From Microbacterium sp. BH-3-3-3 (GTDB lineage: Bacteria > Actinomycetota > Actinomycetes > Actinomycetales > Microbacteriaceae), in assembly GCF_001792815.1 (NCBI RefSeq), contig NZ_CP017674.1, positions 1,116,001-1,180,000 of the forward strand: DNA of 64,000 nucleotides, in the 5' to 3' direction. The notes beneath the pieces were generated by a model, which did not search any database, was not told where the DNA came from, and saw nothing but the letters and a program-made list of their open reading frames with translations. Within the stretch, counting starts at the first letter, position 1; each line of letters opens with the position of its first letter. This document shows, one piece after another, positions 36,675 to 46,075 of the stretch. A program made the translations under genes and the position numbers.

Positions 36675-37274
36675 TCAGGCGGTTCGGGATGCCGGGGCGG
36701 CGAGGTCGAGGTCGCCCTCGGCGATGCGACGGACGACGTCGATGAGCAGACGTCGTTCGACGGGCTTGATGCGTTCGTGCAGGGCGTCTTCGTCGTCGCC
36801 GGCCAGCACGGGGATGCGCTCCTGGGCGAGGATCGGCCCCGTGTCGACGCCGGAGTCGACGACGATGACACTGGCTCCGGTCTGCGTCACCCCGGCGGCC
36901 AGCGCGTCGCGCACGCCGTGCGCGCCGGGGAACTCGGGCAGGTACGCGGGGTGCGTGTTGATGATGCGGGGTTCCCACTCGGCGACGAGGTCGGCCGGCA
37001 GGAGCCGCATCATGCCGCTCAGCACGACGACGTCGGGCTGCCAGACGGCGAGCTGGGCTCCGAGTTCGGCGCCCCATTGCTCGCGCGAGGCGAAGGCGCT
37101 GTAGGGAACCAGGAAGGTGGGGATGCCGAAGTGCTCGGCGTGCGCGAAGCCGTCGGCCTCGCGATCAGCGCCGACCGCGACCACGCGCGCCGGGAAGTCG
37201 GGGGCGGCAGCCGCCTCGAGCAGGGCGCGGAGGTTGGAGCCGGTGCCGGAGATGAGGACGGCGACCGTGAGCAC
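36675..37274 (-). CDS. purN: Phosphoribosylglycinamide formyltransferase
   Basis: A 199-residue GAR transformylase. Motifs are [16 protein letters not shown] (substrate phosphate loop) and [45 protein letters not shown], which holds the catalytic His and Asp. It transfers a formyl group from 10-formyl-tetrahydrofolate in purine synthesis and sits directly upstream of purH (65-bp gap). The order DUF6350-purN-purH is usual in actinobacteria. Confidence 0.96.
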   Translation of the reverse strand: MLTVAVLISGTGSNLRALLEAAAAPDFPARVVAVGADREADGFAHAEHFGIPTFLVPYSAFASREQWGAELGAQLAVWQPDVVVLSGMMRLLPADLVAEWEPRIINTHPAYLPEFPGAHGVRDALAAGVTQTGASVIVVDSGVDTGPILAQERIPVLAGDDEDALHERIKPVERRLLIDVVRRIAEGDLDLAAPASRTA

Positions 37275-37355
37275 GCGCTCAGTCTACGCAGGTGCGTCGG
37301 AGCCCGTGGAGCCGCGGGGCGGGCGACGCGGGGCGACCGGCATCGGACGCTCCCG

Positions 37356-38855
37356 TCAGCGTCGACCCGCGGGACCCTTGTCGCCGTCGTCGGGATTCGC
37401 CCAGGCGGCGCGGATGCGCGCGCGTACCTCGTCGTCGTCGAGCGCGGTCGACGGTGCGTGATCGGCGTCTTCGGGGCCGCGGTACGCGCTGGGCCAGACG
37501 TCGGAGGCGATGCCGGTTCCGGGCGCCGACACGAGGGGCGCGGGTCCGGTCGCGTGCTCGTCACGGTCGAAGGGAACGTGGGCGCGGGGCGAGAACGACG
37601 ATTCCGGGGTCTCGTCGCGCTCGTCTCGGACGCGCGGGGGAAGGTCGTCGGCGGCGGCACCGAAGCGGGGACTCAGCAGCAGGATGGCGAGCCCCAGCAG
37701 CACCTCGAGACCGAGGGCGAGGGCGAGGGGGCCGGGCTGCGGGCCCGTGTCGGCGAGGCGACCGGGTCCGAGCGAACCGGCCGAGACGATCGCGGCGAGC
37801 GCGCCCGCACCACCGGTGAGCGCGGCGACGACGACCGTGAGCGTCAGCCGGGGGCCGATCGGTTCGGGGTCGGTGGTCACCGGCATCCGGGAGCGCAGGA
37901 TCCAGCCGGTGAGGGCTCCGACGCCGATCGGCAGTAGCACGAGCAGCAGCAGCCACGACGAGGTCGAGTCCGGCACCGCGCCGAGCACGGGGATGCCGGG
38001 GAGGGCACCGACCTGCGTGGCGGCCGGGGTGATGGCGGTGTCGGTGCCCAGCGCGAACCCGGGGCCGGCGACGAACGACACCGCCCACAGCACCAGGGTC
38101 GGCAGGTACATGAGCTGGCCGAGGGCGATGACGGTGGCGCCGATGGCATCCGCGTTGCTGGCCTGGTAGATGCCGATCACCTGCGTCGAGCGGGCGATGA
38201 GTCCCGCCACCACGACGATCCCGCCGACTCCCACGAGGCCGAGAGTCGTGAGCGCGAGACCGCGCAGCGCCAGCGCGGGCACCGTAGCCCAGGCGCCGGG
38301 GAGGCGCTCGACCCGTTCCCGCAGGGCGTCGATGGGTCCGTCGTCGCCGACCCGCCACGCGCCGACGATCGCACCCACGAACGACGGCACCAGGAACAGC
38401 AGCGACGGCAGCAGGATGGCCAGCCAGGTCTCGGATGCCACGAGCGCGGCGTTTCCGGTCAGGGCGACGAGGGTCGCGATGCCGGCGAAGACGACGGAGC
38501 CCGACAGCCAGCCGCTGAGCGCGGCGCCGGCCTCGCCCGCGCGGGCGCCCGAGCGGGCGGCGAACAGGGCCGTGAACGTGGCGAACGCCAGGGGCGCGAG
38601 CGACAGGGTGAAGCTCGCGAACGAGGGATCGATGCCGGTGGCGGCGAGGTAGGTGTCGGGCAGGGTCACCGTGATCGGCACGAGATGGCCCAGGTGCCAG
38701 ACCGCTGCGGTCGTGGGCCACAGGGCTCCCCAGCCGGGGCTTCCCACGCCGACCACCCACAGCAGCGCGAGGGGGGCGAGGACCACGGCGATACCGCCCG
38801 CGGCGGCCAGGATGGCGTCGAGAGCGGCCAGGAGGGCGACGAGAAGGCGATGCAT
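37356..38855 (-). CDS. DUF6350 multi-pass membrane protein (PerM-like)
   Basis: A 499-residue integral membrane protein with about 9-10 hydrophobic segments between residues 1 and 400. An acidic, disordered cytoplasmic tail ends ALDDDEVRARIRAAWANPDDGDKGPAGRR. The N-terminal segment ILAAAGGIAVVLAPLALLWVV and the location upstream of purN match actinobacterial DUF6350 proteins. These are sometimes annotated as PerM-like, after a mycobacterial protein needed for cell division under stress. The link to PerM is by family resemblance only. I start at MHRLLVALL; the longer form adds only an Arg-rich stretch. Confidence 0.75.
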   Translation of the reverse strand: MHRLLVALLAALDAILAAAGGIAVVLAPLALLWVVGVGSPGWGALWPTTAAVWHLGHLVPITVTLPDTYLAATGIDPSFASFTLSLAPLAFATFTALFAARSGARAGEAGAALSGWLSGSVVFAGIATLVALTGNAALVASETWLAILLPSLLFLVPSFVGAIVGAWRVGDDGPIDALRERVERLPGAWATVPALALRGLALTTLGLVGVGGIVVVAGLIARSTQVIGIYQASNADAIGATVIALGQLMYLPTLVLWAVSFVAGPGFALGTDTAITPAATQVGALPGIPVLGAVPDSTSSWLLLLVLLPIGVGALTGWILRSRMPVTTDPEPIGPRLTLTVVVAALTGGAGALAAIVSAGSLGPGRLADTGPQPGPLALALGLEVLLGLAILLLSPRFGAAADDLPPRVRDERDETPESSFSPRAHVPFDRDEHATGPAPLVSAPGTGIASDVWPSAYRGPEDADHAPSTALDDDEVRARIRAAWANPDDGDKGPAGRR

Positions 38856-39043
38856 GGGCGACTGTGAGCGTACCCGCGTCGGCTCGGCGCACCTTTCAGG
38901 CGCGGCGGCGAGGGCGCACTCCGCGCGGCGTCGTCGCGCGTCGACGCCTCCGCGGGCGACCGTCCGCACGCATTCCGGAACCGCGGCGCGGCGGCGTCCC
39001 GTGCACGCTCACCGACGGCACGACCGGCGTGCCTGCTGCGCCG

Positions 39044-39748
39044 TCACCCGCGGGCGAGCGTCTCCCCCGCGCGCGCCGCACGCGCCGAGGCCCACCGCTC
39101 CCACACGACCCGCGCCAGCCGCGGATCCGCTCCGATGGGTGCGCTCGTCAGGTCGGCGCCGGCGTTCTCTATCACGCGCGAAAAGTGTCCCGGCGCGAGC
39201 ACGTAGCTCGCCGCCACCGTCGGCCGTCCGGCGGCGCGCGCCGTGTGCACGGCATCCGGGATGCGGGGTTCGGATGCCGCGGCGTACGCGGTCACGACGG
39301 GCCCGGCGATACCGGCCTGCGTCATCAGCTCGGCCATGCGCTCCACGTCGACGACCGCCCCGGGGCGCGTGGAGCCGGCCGCGGCCAGCACGACGGTGTC
39401 GTCGACGCCCGCTCCGGTGGCGCGCACGCGGTCGACGAGGATCTCGGCCAGCACCGGGTGCGGACCGAGCGCGGGGGCGATGGGCAGGCCGTCGGCGGCG
39501 TCGACGAGGTCGACCTCGGTGTGGTACCCCGTCGACAGCAGCAGCGGCACGATGACGATGTCAGAGGTGCGCTCGCGCGCGGCGGCGACGACGTCGGTGA
39601 CGTAGGGCGCGTGCACGTCGACGTAGGCCTCGTGCACCTCGACGCCCTCGGGAGCGGTCTCGCGCAGCACGTCGAGCAGGGCGCGCACGACGACGCGGCC
39701 CTCGTCGAAGCGGGTGCCGTGGGCGCAGGCGATGAGAACGGCGGTCAT
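39044..39748 (-). CDS. Sirohydrochlorin chelatase-like (CbiX/SirB family)
   Basis: A 234-residue protein with two similar half-domains. LIACAHGTRFDEGR (His near residue 9) and the second-half VLAAAGSTRPGAVVDVERMA are the paired metal-binding loops, and VPLLLSTGYHTEVDL carries another conserved histidine. Family members insert Fe2+ or Co2+ into sirohydrochlorin. It is the last gene of the nitrite reductase/siroheme operon, so iron insertion to make the siroheme used by NirB is the likely role. Overlaps hemD by ATGA. Confidence 0.87.
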   Translation of the reverse strand: MTAVLIACAHGTRFDEGRVVVRALLDVLRETAPEGVEVHEAYVDVHAPYVTDVVAAARERTSDIVIVPLLLSTGYHTEVDLVDAADGLPIAPALGPHPVLAEILVDRVRATGAGVDDTVVLAAAGSTRPGAVVDVERMAELMTQAGIAGPVVTAYAAASEPRIPDAVHTARAAGRPTVAASYVLAPGHFSRVIENAGADLTSAPIGADPRLARVVWERWASARAARAGETLARG

Positions 39749-40884
39749 CGATCCTCCTCGTCGATCACGTCGATGCGGTAGCCGCGCTTGTAGACGGTGC
39801 GGATCAGGTCGAGGTCGCCGAGCGCGTCGCGCGTGCGAGCGACGGCGACTTCGACCGCGTGCCCGCTGGATTCGGCGCTCGAGAGCGCGGCGACGAGGTC
39901 GGCCCGCGACACCACGGCGCCCGGCACGCGGGCCAGGGCCCGGAAGATCTCGACGCCGGTGCGCGGAAGCGGGGTCAGGACCCCGTCGACCACGATCCCC
40001 GACGAGCGGATGCCGAGCTGCCCCGACGTCGTGGGGATGACCCGCGCGTCGGCGCCGCCGTAATGCGTGACGACGGCGCGCACGAGGGCGCCCAGGCGTC
40101 CGCGGTCGGGCACGAGGGGGTCGATCCCCGCCTCGATCAGCGGGGCGGCGGTGATGGGTCCGACGGCCGCCACCAGCACGTGGCCGTTGCGGGCCCGGGA
40201 TGCCACTCCCTCGAGCGCCTCGGCACGCTCGGCGGCGAGCAGCCACTCGCGTGCCGCGGGAGCCGAGGTGAAGAGCACGGCGTCGATCTCGCCGCGCGCG
40301 ACCTGGCGGGTCGATGCCGCGACGACCTCGGGGTCGGGGGGTGGGCCCCAGCGGTAGATGGTGAGGCTCGTGACGCGGGCACCGGCCGCCTCGAAGGCTT
40401 CGTCGAGGCCGTCGGCGCCGGAGCCGTGGTGCTGCACGGCGATGTGCAGCCCGTCGAGGCCTTCGGCGACGAGGAAGTCGCGCAGTTCGGCCGCCGTCTC
40501 GCTCTCGGCGACCCAGTCGGCCTCGAATCCGGCCTGCTGGATGGCGCCGCGGGCCTTGGGTCCGCGCGCCACGATGCGGGCGCGGTGCAGCACCGTGGCC
40601 AGCTCGTCGTGCACGCCCGCCTCGTCGGCGGTCTCCATCCAGGCGCGGAAGCCCACGCCCGTGGTGGCGACGACCACGTCGGGCGGGTCGGCGACCAGCT
40701 GTCGCGTCTGGGCGATGAGCTCGTCGTCGTCGACGTGCGGCACGATCGTGAGCGCCGGGGCCACGCGCACGCGGGCCCCGTGCCGTTCGAGCGCGGCCGA
40801 CAGCTCCCCCGACCGCCGGTCGACGGGAAGCAGCACCGTGCACCCCTGGAGCACCGTGCTGATCGTCCGCGCGGGTGTGGTCAC
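39745..40884 (-). CDS. hemD: Uroporphyrinogen-III synthase with C-terminal winged helix
   Basis: A 379-residue protein. Residues ~10-255 form the two-lobed HemD fold (LLPVDRRSGELSAALERHGARVRVAPALTIVP; ...VVAAVGPITAAPLIEAGI). Residues ~280-378 resemble an OmpR-type winged helix (LTPLPRTGVEIFRALARVPGAVVSRADLVAALSSAESSGHAVEVAVARTRDALGDLDLIRTVYKRGYRID). HemD-regulator fusions are known in actinobacteria, often in nitrite-assimilation operons. It may supply tetrapyrrole for siroheme and also regulate the operon. Overlaps both neighbours by four bases. Confidence 0.88.
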   Translation of the reverse strand: MTTPARTISTVLQGCTVLLPVDRRSGELSAALERHGARVRVAPALTIVPHVDDDELIAQTRQLVADPPDVVVATTGVGFRAWMETADEAGVHDELATVLHRARIVARGPKARGAIQQAGFEADWVAESETAAELRDFLVAEGLDGLHIAVQHHGSGADGLDEAFEAAGARVTSLTIYRWGPPPDPEVVAASTRQVARGEIDAVLFTSAPAAREWLLAAERAEALEGVASRARNGHVLVAAVGPITAAPLIEAGIDPLVPDRGRLGALVRAVVTHYGGADARVIPTTSGQLGIRSSGIVVDGVLTPLPRTGVEIFRALARVPGAVVSRADLVAALSSAESSGHAVEVAVARTRDALGDLDLIRTVYKRGYRIDVIDEEDR

Positions 40885-42125
40885 CCGATGCCCTCGCCGT
40901 GCGCCGCGGCGACGGGCACCGCCGCCGGCAGCAGCAGGTCGGCGCGGGCGACCTCGCCGAACACGAGCACCGCGGGGTTGGCGAGGCGGTGGGTCTCGGC
41001 ATCCTGGATCGCGGTGCCGAGGGTCGTGCGGATGGTGCGCTGCTGGGGCGTGTGGCCGTTCTCGACGAAGGCGACGGGGCGGGTGTCGGGAGCACCGGCG
41101 GCGCGGGCCGCCGACACGAAGCGCGCCAGCGCGCTCACACCCATGAGGGCGACGACCGTCGCGGTGTCGTCACGGAGCGCGGCGAGGGTGGCCTCGCTCG
41201 GGGCATCCTGACCGTTCACGACGTGAAGCGTACCGGCCACACCGCGGTGCGTCACGGGGACCCCCGCCGCCGCGGGAACAGCGATGGCACTGGAGATGCC
41301 CGGAATGACCTCGACCGGAATGCCGGCGGCCCGGCACGCGATGACCTCTTCACCGCCGCGACCGTAGACGAACGGGTCGCCGCCCTTGAGCCGCACGACC
41401 CGCAGGCCCTTCGCCGCGCGGTCGACGATGATCGCGTTGATCTCGTCCTGCGGCACGGGGTGATGCTGCGGGCGCTTGCCCACGTCGACCAGCTCGACGT
41501 CGTCGCCGAGCTCGGCGAGCACGCCGGTGGGCCCGAGCCGGTCGTGCACGACGACGTCGGCTTCGGCCAGCAGCGCACGGGCGCGCACCGTCATCAGGTC
41601 GATGGGGCCGGGGCCGCCGCCGACGAGCGCCACGCTCCCCACGAGCGGGCGACGTCGACGGCGGAGCGGGAGGGCGCCCTCGGCGAGGCGCTGGGCGATC
41701 GCGTCGCGGACGGCGACGGTGCGACGCGGGTCGGCGCCGGCGGTCGAGACCACGCCGACCATCACGTCGCCGCTGGTGGTCTCGGCCGCCAGGCGCGCGG
41801 TGCCCCGGCCCCCGTGCCCGGCGTTGACGCACCACACGCGTCGCTCTTCGGCGGCGTCGACGACGACGGCGTCGATGGCCGCGTCGCCGGTGGCGGTGTG
41901 GCAGAACCAGGCGTCGTCGAGGTCGGAGGCCGCGAAGGGGCGCGCGTGCCACTCGATCGCACCCGACGCCGCGAGGGCGCTCAACCGCTCGGTGGCGACC
42001 GGGGCGACGAGCCGCACCCGCGCTCCGGCGGCGCGGAGCCGGGCGATGCGCCGTTCCGCGACGCTCCCCGCCCCCACGCACACCACGAGACGGTCGGTGA
42101 GGTCAAGTCCTGCGAGAGCGATCAT
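40881..42125 (-). CDS. cobA: Siroheme synthase: precorrin-2 dehydrogenase fused to SUMT
   Basis: A 414-residue CysG-type fusion. Residues ~1-150 are a precorrin-2 dehydrogenase/NAD-binding domain (DRLVVCVGAGSVAERRIARLRAAGARV). Residues ~165-410 are the uroporphyrinogen-III methyltransferase with VALVGGGPGPIDLMTVRA, VVHDRLG, GKRPQHHPVPQDEIN and RLKGGDPFVYGRGGEE. Together they make sirohydrochlorin from uroporphyrinogen III; the chelatase two genes on can finish the cofactor. The symbol cysG would serve equally well. ATGA overlaps join it to nirD and hemD. Confidence 0.92.
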   Translation of the reverse strand: MIALAGLDLTDRLVVCVGAGSVAERRIARLRAAGARVRLVAPVATERLSALAASGAIEWHARPFAASDLDDAWFCHTATGDAAIDAVVVDAAEERRVWCVNAGHGGRGTARLAAETTSGDVMVGVVSTAGADPRRTVAVRDAIAQRLAEGALPLRRRRRPLVGSVALVGGGPGPIDLMTVRARALLAEADVVVHDRLGPTGVLAELGDDVELVDVGKRPQHHPVPQDEINAIIVDRAAKGLRVVRLKGGDPFVYGRGGEEVIACRAAGIPVEVIPGISSAIAVPAAAGVPVTHRGVAGTLHVVNGQDAPSEATLAALRDDTATVVALMGVSALARFVSAARAAGAPDTRPVAFVENGHTPQQRTIRTTLGTAIQDAETHRLANPAVLVFGEVARADLLLPAAVPVAAAHGEGIG

Positions 42126-42601
42126 CGGGAATCTCCTTCTGCGGCGGGGACGGCGGGGACGGCGGGGACGATTCTGACGAGTACGTCGCCGTCGCTGACG
42201 GCGACGGGGTGCACGCGCACGGTCAGCGGGGCTTTGCCCTGCGTGTCGAGGCAGGCGCCGGTGCGCAGGTCGAACACCTGCTTGTACATCGGCGATGCCA
42301 CGGTGGGAACCCCCGCGCGGTCGCCGACGATGCCGCGCGCCAACACGGCCGCACCGCTGAACGGATCGATCTGGTCGGTGGCGTAGATGCGGCCGTCGAA
42401 GGTGCGGAACAGCGCGATCTGGTGGCCGTCGACGAGGGCGGCGACACCGCGCTCGACGAGCAGATCATCGACGCGGCAGATGCGCGTCCAGCCGGGCGCG
42501 GGCGCCGGAGTGGTGGACAGCGCAGTGGTGGGCAGCGCAGCGGCGGGGGTCTCGGCATCCGGGGTCATGGCATCCGTTTCCGCGGTCTCGACGATCGTCA
42601 T
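42122..42601 (-). CDS. nirD: Nitrite reductase (NADH) small subunit
   Basis: A 159-residue protein with a Rieske-like fold but without the Cys/His cluster ligands, as is normal for NirD. The core is WTRICRVDDLLVERGVAALVDGHQIALFRTFDGRIYATDQIDPFSGAAVLARGIVGD. The N-terminal ~40 residues are an Ala/Thr/Pro-rich extension with short repeats, and the C-terminus ends AVPAVPAAEGDSR, from a GCGGGGACG 9-bp repeat. It works with NirB in assimilatory or detoxifying nitrite reduction. Overlaps nirB and the siroheme synthase gene by four bases each. Confidence 0.9.
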   Translation of the reverse strand: MTIVETAETDAMTPDAETPAAALPTTALSTTPAPAPGWTRICRVDDLLVERGVAALVDGHQIALFRTFDGRIYATDQIDPFSGAAVLARGIVGDRAGVPTVASPMYKQVFDLRTGACLDTQGKAPLTVRVHPVAVSDGDVLVRIVPAVPAVPAAEGDSR

Positions 42602-45255
42602 GCGCGCACCGCCAGCGTCGTCCCGCCGATGAAGACCGCCCCCGACGAGCGCTCCTCGTCGGTGGCGGGGCGGGGCTGTCCGCGCTCCGCGACGTACGCG
42701 AGCGAGGGGTCGGCGACCTCGGGGGCGTTGACGAAGCTCTGGAACCGCTTGAGCCTCTCGGGGTCGGCGAGGGTCGCCGCCCACTCGTCCTCGTAGTTGT
42801 CGATGTGCGCGGCCATGGCGCGGTCGAGGTCTTCACCGATGCCGAGCGTGTCGTCGAACACGACGCCCTTCAGCGCGTCGAGGCCCCCCTCGTAATCCTC
42901 CATCCACGGCGCGGTGCGCTGCAGCCGGTCGGCCGTGCGGATGTAGAACATGAGGAACCGGTCGATGGCCTGCAGCAGAGCGTCGTCGTCGAGTCCCTCG
43001 GCGAACAGCACCGCGTGCCGCGGGGTGAAGCCTCCGTTGCCGCCGACGTACATGTTCCAGCCGGCCTCGGTGGCGATGATCCCGACGTCCTTGCCGCGGG
43101 CCTCGGCGCACTCGCGCGCGCAGCCCGAGACGCCGAACTTGATCTTGTGCGGCGAGCGCAGGCCGCGGTAGCGCAACTCGAGCTGCACGGCCATGCCGAC
43201 CGAGTCCTGCACGCCGTAGCGGCACCACGTCTGTCCGACGCACGACTTCACCGTGCGCAGCGACTTGCCGTAGGCCTGCCCCGACTCGAAACCCGCGTCG
43301 ACCAGGCGTCGCCAGATGTCGGGCAGCTGATCGAGGCGGGCGCCGAACATGTCGATGCGCTGGCCACCGGTGATCTTCGTGTACAGGCCGAAGTCGCGCG
43401 CGACCTCGCCGATCACCACGAGCCCCTCGGGCGTGATCTCGCCCCCCGCGATCCGCGGGACGACGCTGTAGCTGCCGTCGCGCTGGATGTTCGCCATCAC
43501 GTGGTCGTTGGTGTCCTGCATGGTCGCGAGCTCGCCGTCGAGCACGTGTCCGGAGTACAGACTCGCCAGGATGCTCGCGAGCGCCGGCTTGCAGATGTCG
43601 CAGCCGCGGCCGGTGCCGAAGCGCTCGACGATCGACGTGAAGGTGCGCAGCTCCGACACCCGCACGGCGTCGAAGAGCTGCGCGCGGGTGAACGAGAAGT
43701 GCTCGCACAGGCCGGTCGACACTTCTTTTCCGGATGCCGCCAGCTCGGTCGCCACGAGCTTCTTCACGAGCGTGAAGCACGAGCCGCACGCCGCCCCCGC
43801 CCTCGTGCAGGCCTTGACCTCGGCGGCATCCGCGCAGTCGTGCTCGGTGACGGCGTCGCGCACGGTGCCGGCGGTGACGCCGTTGCACGAGCAGACGATG
43901 GCGTCGGCGGGCAGGTCGCCCTGCGGGGCGGGCGCGAGATCCGACGGCATGAGGTACGCGGCCGGATCGCCGCCCAGAGCGCGACCGACCAGCGGACGCA
44001 GCGACGTGTACGCCGAGGCGTCGCCGACCAGGATGCCGCCGAGCAGCGTCTGCGCGTCGTCGCTCAGCACGAGCTTCTTGTACACGCCCGACACCGGGTC
44101 GGCGTAGGTGACGTCGAGGGCGTTCGGCGTCTCGGCGAACGCGTCGCCGAAGCTGGCGACCTCGACACCCGAGAGCTTGAGCTTGGCCGACGTGTCGAAG
44201 CCGTCGAACTGGGCCTCGCCACCGAGCAGGCGGGTCGCGGCGACCTCGGCCATGGCGTAACCCGGGGCGACGAGGCCGATGCACTGGCCGTCGAAGCTGG
44301 CGACCTCGCCGATCGCCAGGATCGAGGGGTCGGAGGTGTCGCAGCCCGCATCGATCACGACGCCGCCCCGGGCATCGACCCGCAGTTCCGCGACGCGGGC
44401 GAGTTCGTCACGCGGGCGCACGCCGACCGTGAACACGACGATGTCGACGGCCTCCCACGATCCGTCGCGCAGCTCCACGCCGCACACGGCGCCGGAGGCA
44501 TCGGCATCCACCCGGGTCGTCACCGAGCTCGTGCGCACCTCGATGCCGCGCGCCTCGATCAGTCTCTGCAGCGCCTTCGCGCCACCCAGGTCGAGCTGCG
44601 CCGACATGAGCCGCTCGTTCGACTGCAGCACGAACGGCGACACTCCCTCGGCCTGCAGGGCACCGGCGGCCTCGAGGCCGAGAAGGCCGCCGCCGACGAC
44701 GGCGCCGCGCAGGGGACGGCCGAGCTGCGCCGAACGCCGCGCGACCCAGTCGCGCATCGCGACGACGTCGTCGAGCGTGCGGTAGACGAAGCAGCCACGG
44801 TGGTCGAAGCCGTCGAGCGCGAGGCGGGCGGCGTACGAGCCGGTGGCGAGCACGAGACGGTCGTAGTCGTAGGTCGACCCGCCCGCGGTGGTGACGGTGC
44901 GCTTCGCACGGTCGATGGCGGTGACACGTGCGTCGGTGTCGACCCGGACCCGCTCGTGGTCGAGCACGGCCGGATCGAGCGAGAGCTGCTCGGGGCTCTT
45001 GCCGGTGAAGTACCCGGTCAACCCCACGCGATCGTAGGGCCCGCGGGCCTCGTCGCCGAGGACGGTGACCGACCAGCGTCCGTCGGTGTCGCGCCGGGTG
45101 AGACTCTCGACGAAGCGGTGCGCCACCATGCCCGCCCCCACGACGACGACCGAACCGGATGTCGCGGGGTGGAGCATGTCGTCACCGTACGCGGCGGACT
45201 TTGCGCGGCGGTCAGCGGCGTGTTTCGCGCCGGTTGCGGTGTGTGAGCGGGCCAT
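42598..45255 (-). CDS. nirB: Nitrite reductase (NADH) large subunit
   Basis: An 885-residue multidomain enzyme reducing nitrite to ammonium. In order: FAD/NAD-binding module (VVVVGAGMVAHRFVESL, near 36; FTVGVRPRDELA), BFD-like [2Fe-2S] domain (CSCNGVTAG...ACTRAGAACGSC), and the nitrite/sulfite reductase part with TGGQRIDMFG, CVGQTWCRYGVQDS and GVSGCARECAEARGKDVGIIA. The last contains the four cysteines for the [4Fe-4S]-siroheme centre. An ATG 26 codons downstream (45177) would give an 859-residue protein closer to the usual NirB N-terminus, and neither start has a strong RBS. First gene of a five-gene overlapped operon. Confidence 0.94.
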   Translation of the reverse strand: MARSHTATGAKHAADRRAKSAAYGDDMLHPATSGSVVVVGAGMVAHRFVESLTRRDTDGRWSVTVLGDEARGPYDRVGLTGYFTGKSPEQLSLDPAVLDHERVRVDTDARVTAIDRAKRTVTTAGGSTYDYDRLVLATGSYAARLALDGFDHRGCFVYRTLDDVVAMRDWVARRSAQLGRPLRGAVVGGGLLGLEAAGALQAEGVSPFVLQSNERLMSAQLDLGGAKALQRLIEARGIEVRTSSVTTRVDADASGAVCGVELRDGSWEAVDIVVFTVGVRPRDELARVAELRVDARGGVVIDAGCDTSDPSILAIGEVASFDGQCIGLVAPGYAMAEVAATRLLGGEAQFDGFDTSAKLKLSGVEVASFGDAFAETPNALDVTYADPVSGVYKKLVLSDDAQTLLGGILVGDASAYTSLRPLVGRALGGDPAAYLMPSDLAPAPQGDLPADAIVCSCNGVTAGTVRDAVTEHDCADAAEVKACTRAGAACGSCFTLVKKLVATELAASGKEVSTGLCEHFSFTRAQLFDAVRVSELRTFTSIVERFGTGRGCDICKPALASILASLYSGHVLDGELATMQDTNDHVMANIQRDGSYSVVPRIAGGEITPEGLVVIGEVARDFGLYTKITGGQRIDMFGARLDQLPDIWRRLVDAGFESGQAYGKSLRTVKSCVGQTWCRYGVQDSVGMAVQLELRYRGLRSPHKIKFGVSGCARECAEARGKDVGIIATEAGWNMYVGGNGGFTPRHAVLFAEGLDDDALLQAIDRFLMFYIRTADRLQRTAPWMEDYEGGLDALKGVVFDDTLGIGEDLDRAMAAHIDNYEDEWAATLADPERLKRFQSFVNAPEVADPSLAYVAERGQPRPATDEERSSGAVFIGGTTLAVRA

Positions 45256-45393
45256 GCCCCGACGCTAAGCAGCGGACGTTTCCCCCGCCGTCGCACGGGC
45301 GTTACCCCCGGCGAACGTTTCTCTCACGCGGCGGCGGTGTTCGTGTGAGGTTTGGCTCCCCGGCATCCGTCGCCCCTCCCCCTCTCCTCCCCC

Positions 45394-45457
45394 CGTTGAG
45401 TGTCCAAGACACGCCGCATCCCCTCGGGGCGCAGCGGCGTGTCTTGGACACTCAACG
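45394..45457. repeat. 64-bp palindrome with perfect 24-bp arms
   Basis: The left arm starts CGTTGAGTGTCCAAGACACG and runs to CCGC (24 bp). The right arm is its exact complement, ending GTCTTGGACACTCAACG. The 16-bp loop contains CCCTCGGGG. It is far longer than needed for a terminator, and both neighbouring genes point away from or end after it. Confidence 0.92.
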
Positions 45458-45558
45458 TTCCGGGGCGGCGGCGCCGGGCGCACCGTCCCGGCGCGGCGGC
45501 GCGGGCGCACCGTTCCGGGGCGGCGGCGCGGGCGGAACGTTCCGGGGCGGCGGGGGCC
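45457..45558. repeat. Tandem 27-28-bp GC-rich repeats
   Basis: Three units of the form GTTCCGGGGCGGCGGCG-CGGGCG-CACC and a partial fourth follow the palindrome directly. Units start at 45457, 45485, 45512 and 45539. The tract is almost pure G/C. No ORF is supported. Confidence 0.8.
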
Positions 45559-45571
45559 ACCCGAGCGGGCG

Positions 45572-46009
45572 TCAGTCGACCGGCGTCAGCACGAACAGCT
45601 CGATGCGCCGCTCGGTCTTCTTCTGGTACTCGTCGTAGTCGGGCCAGACCTCGGTCGCGTAGCCCCACCACTCGTCGCGCTCGGTCCCCTCGGCCTGGTG
45701 CGCGTCGTACTCCTTCTTCACGTCGCCGTCCTGCAGGGCGACGCGGGGGTTCTTCACGAGGTTGTAGAACCACGCGGGGTGTTCCGGGGCCCCACCCTTG
45801 GATGCCACGACCGCGTACTTGCCGTCGTGCTCGACGCGCATGAGGGCGGTCTTGCGCAGACCCCCGGTTTTGGCGCCGACGGTGGTGAGGACGATGATGG
45901 GTACGCCCCGCATGTCGGCGGACTCCTGGCCTCCCGAGGCCTCGAACGTCTCGGCCTGCTGGCGGGCCCATTCGCTGGTGCTGGGTAGATACTCTCCTGA
46001 GAGTGACAT
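45572..46009 (-). CDS. Deazaflavin-dependent (DDN-type) oxidoreductase
   Basis: A 145-residue protein of the nitroreductase/DDN split-barrel family that uses F420 or a flavin. Typical segments are [58 protein letters not shown] (about 38-95) and the C-terminal acidic-aromatic part. The T-x-G-x-K-T-G-x-x-R phosphate-binding loop is visible. The physiological substrate is unknown; related actinobacterial proteins reduce quinones or activate nitroimidazoles. Divergent from the purine permease, 66 bp apart. Confidence 0.88.
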   Translation of the reverse strand: MSLSGEYLPSTSEWARQQAETFEASGGQESADMRGVPIIVLTTVGAKTGGLRKTALMRVEHDGKYAVVASKGGAPEHPAWFYNLVKNPRVALQDGDVKKEYDAHQAEGTERDEWWGYATEVWPDYDEYQKKTERRIELFVLTPVD

Positions 46010-46075
46010 AGCTCACACGATACGTCGGCGTCTTCCCCTCCGGTCCAGTCCCTCCCCCTTTTTCCTGGAGCCTTC

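Larger units (their letters stand above)
45256..45571. other. Gene-free region upstream of nirB
   Basis: I see no gene. Next to nirB lie two GTTTC and one GTTAC half-sites (about 45277-45321), which look faintly like GlnR boxes but with irregular spacing. Further left-to-right come a long perfect inverted repeat (45394-45457) and then GC-rich 27-28-bp tandem repeats, running almost to the stop of the next gene. Confidence 0.6.

Noticed and set aside
45277..45321. GlnR box upstream of nirB
   Set aside because: GTTTC/GTTAC half-sites exist, but their spacing does not match the 11-bp periodicity of GlnR sites. Kept only as a remark.
46010..46075. Purine riboswitch before the NCS2 permease
   Set aside because: The leader is only 66 bp and shows no three-way-junction pattern.
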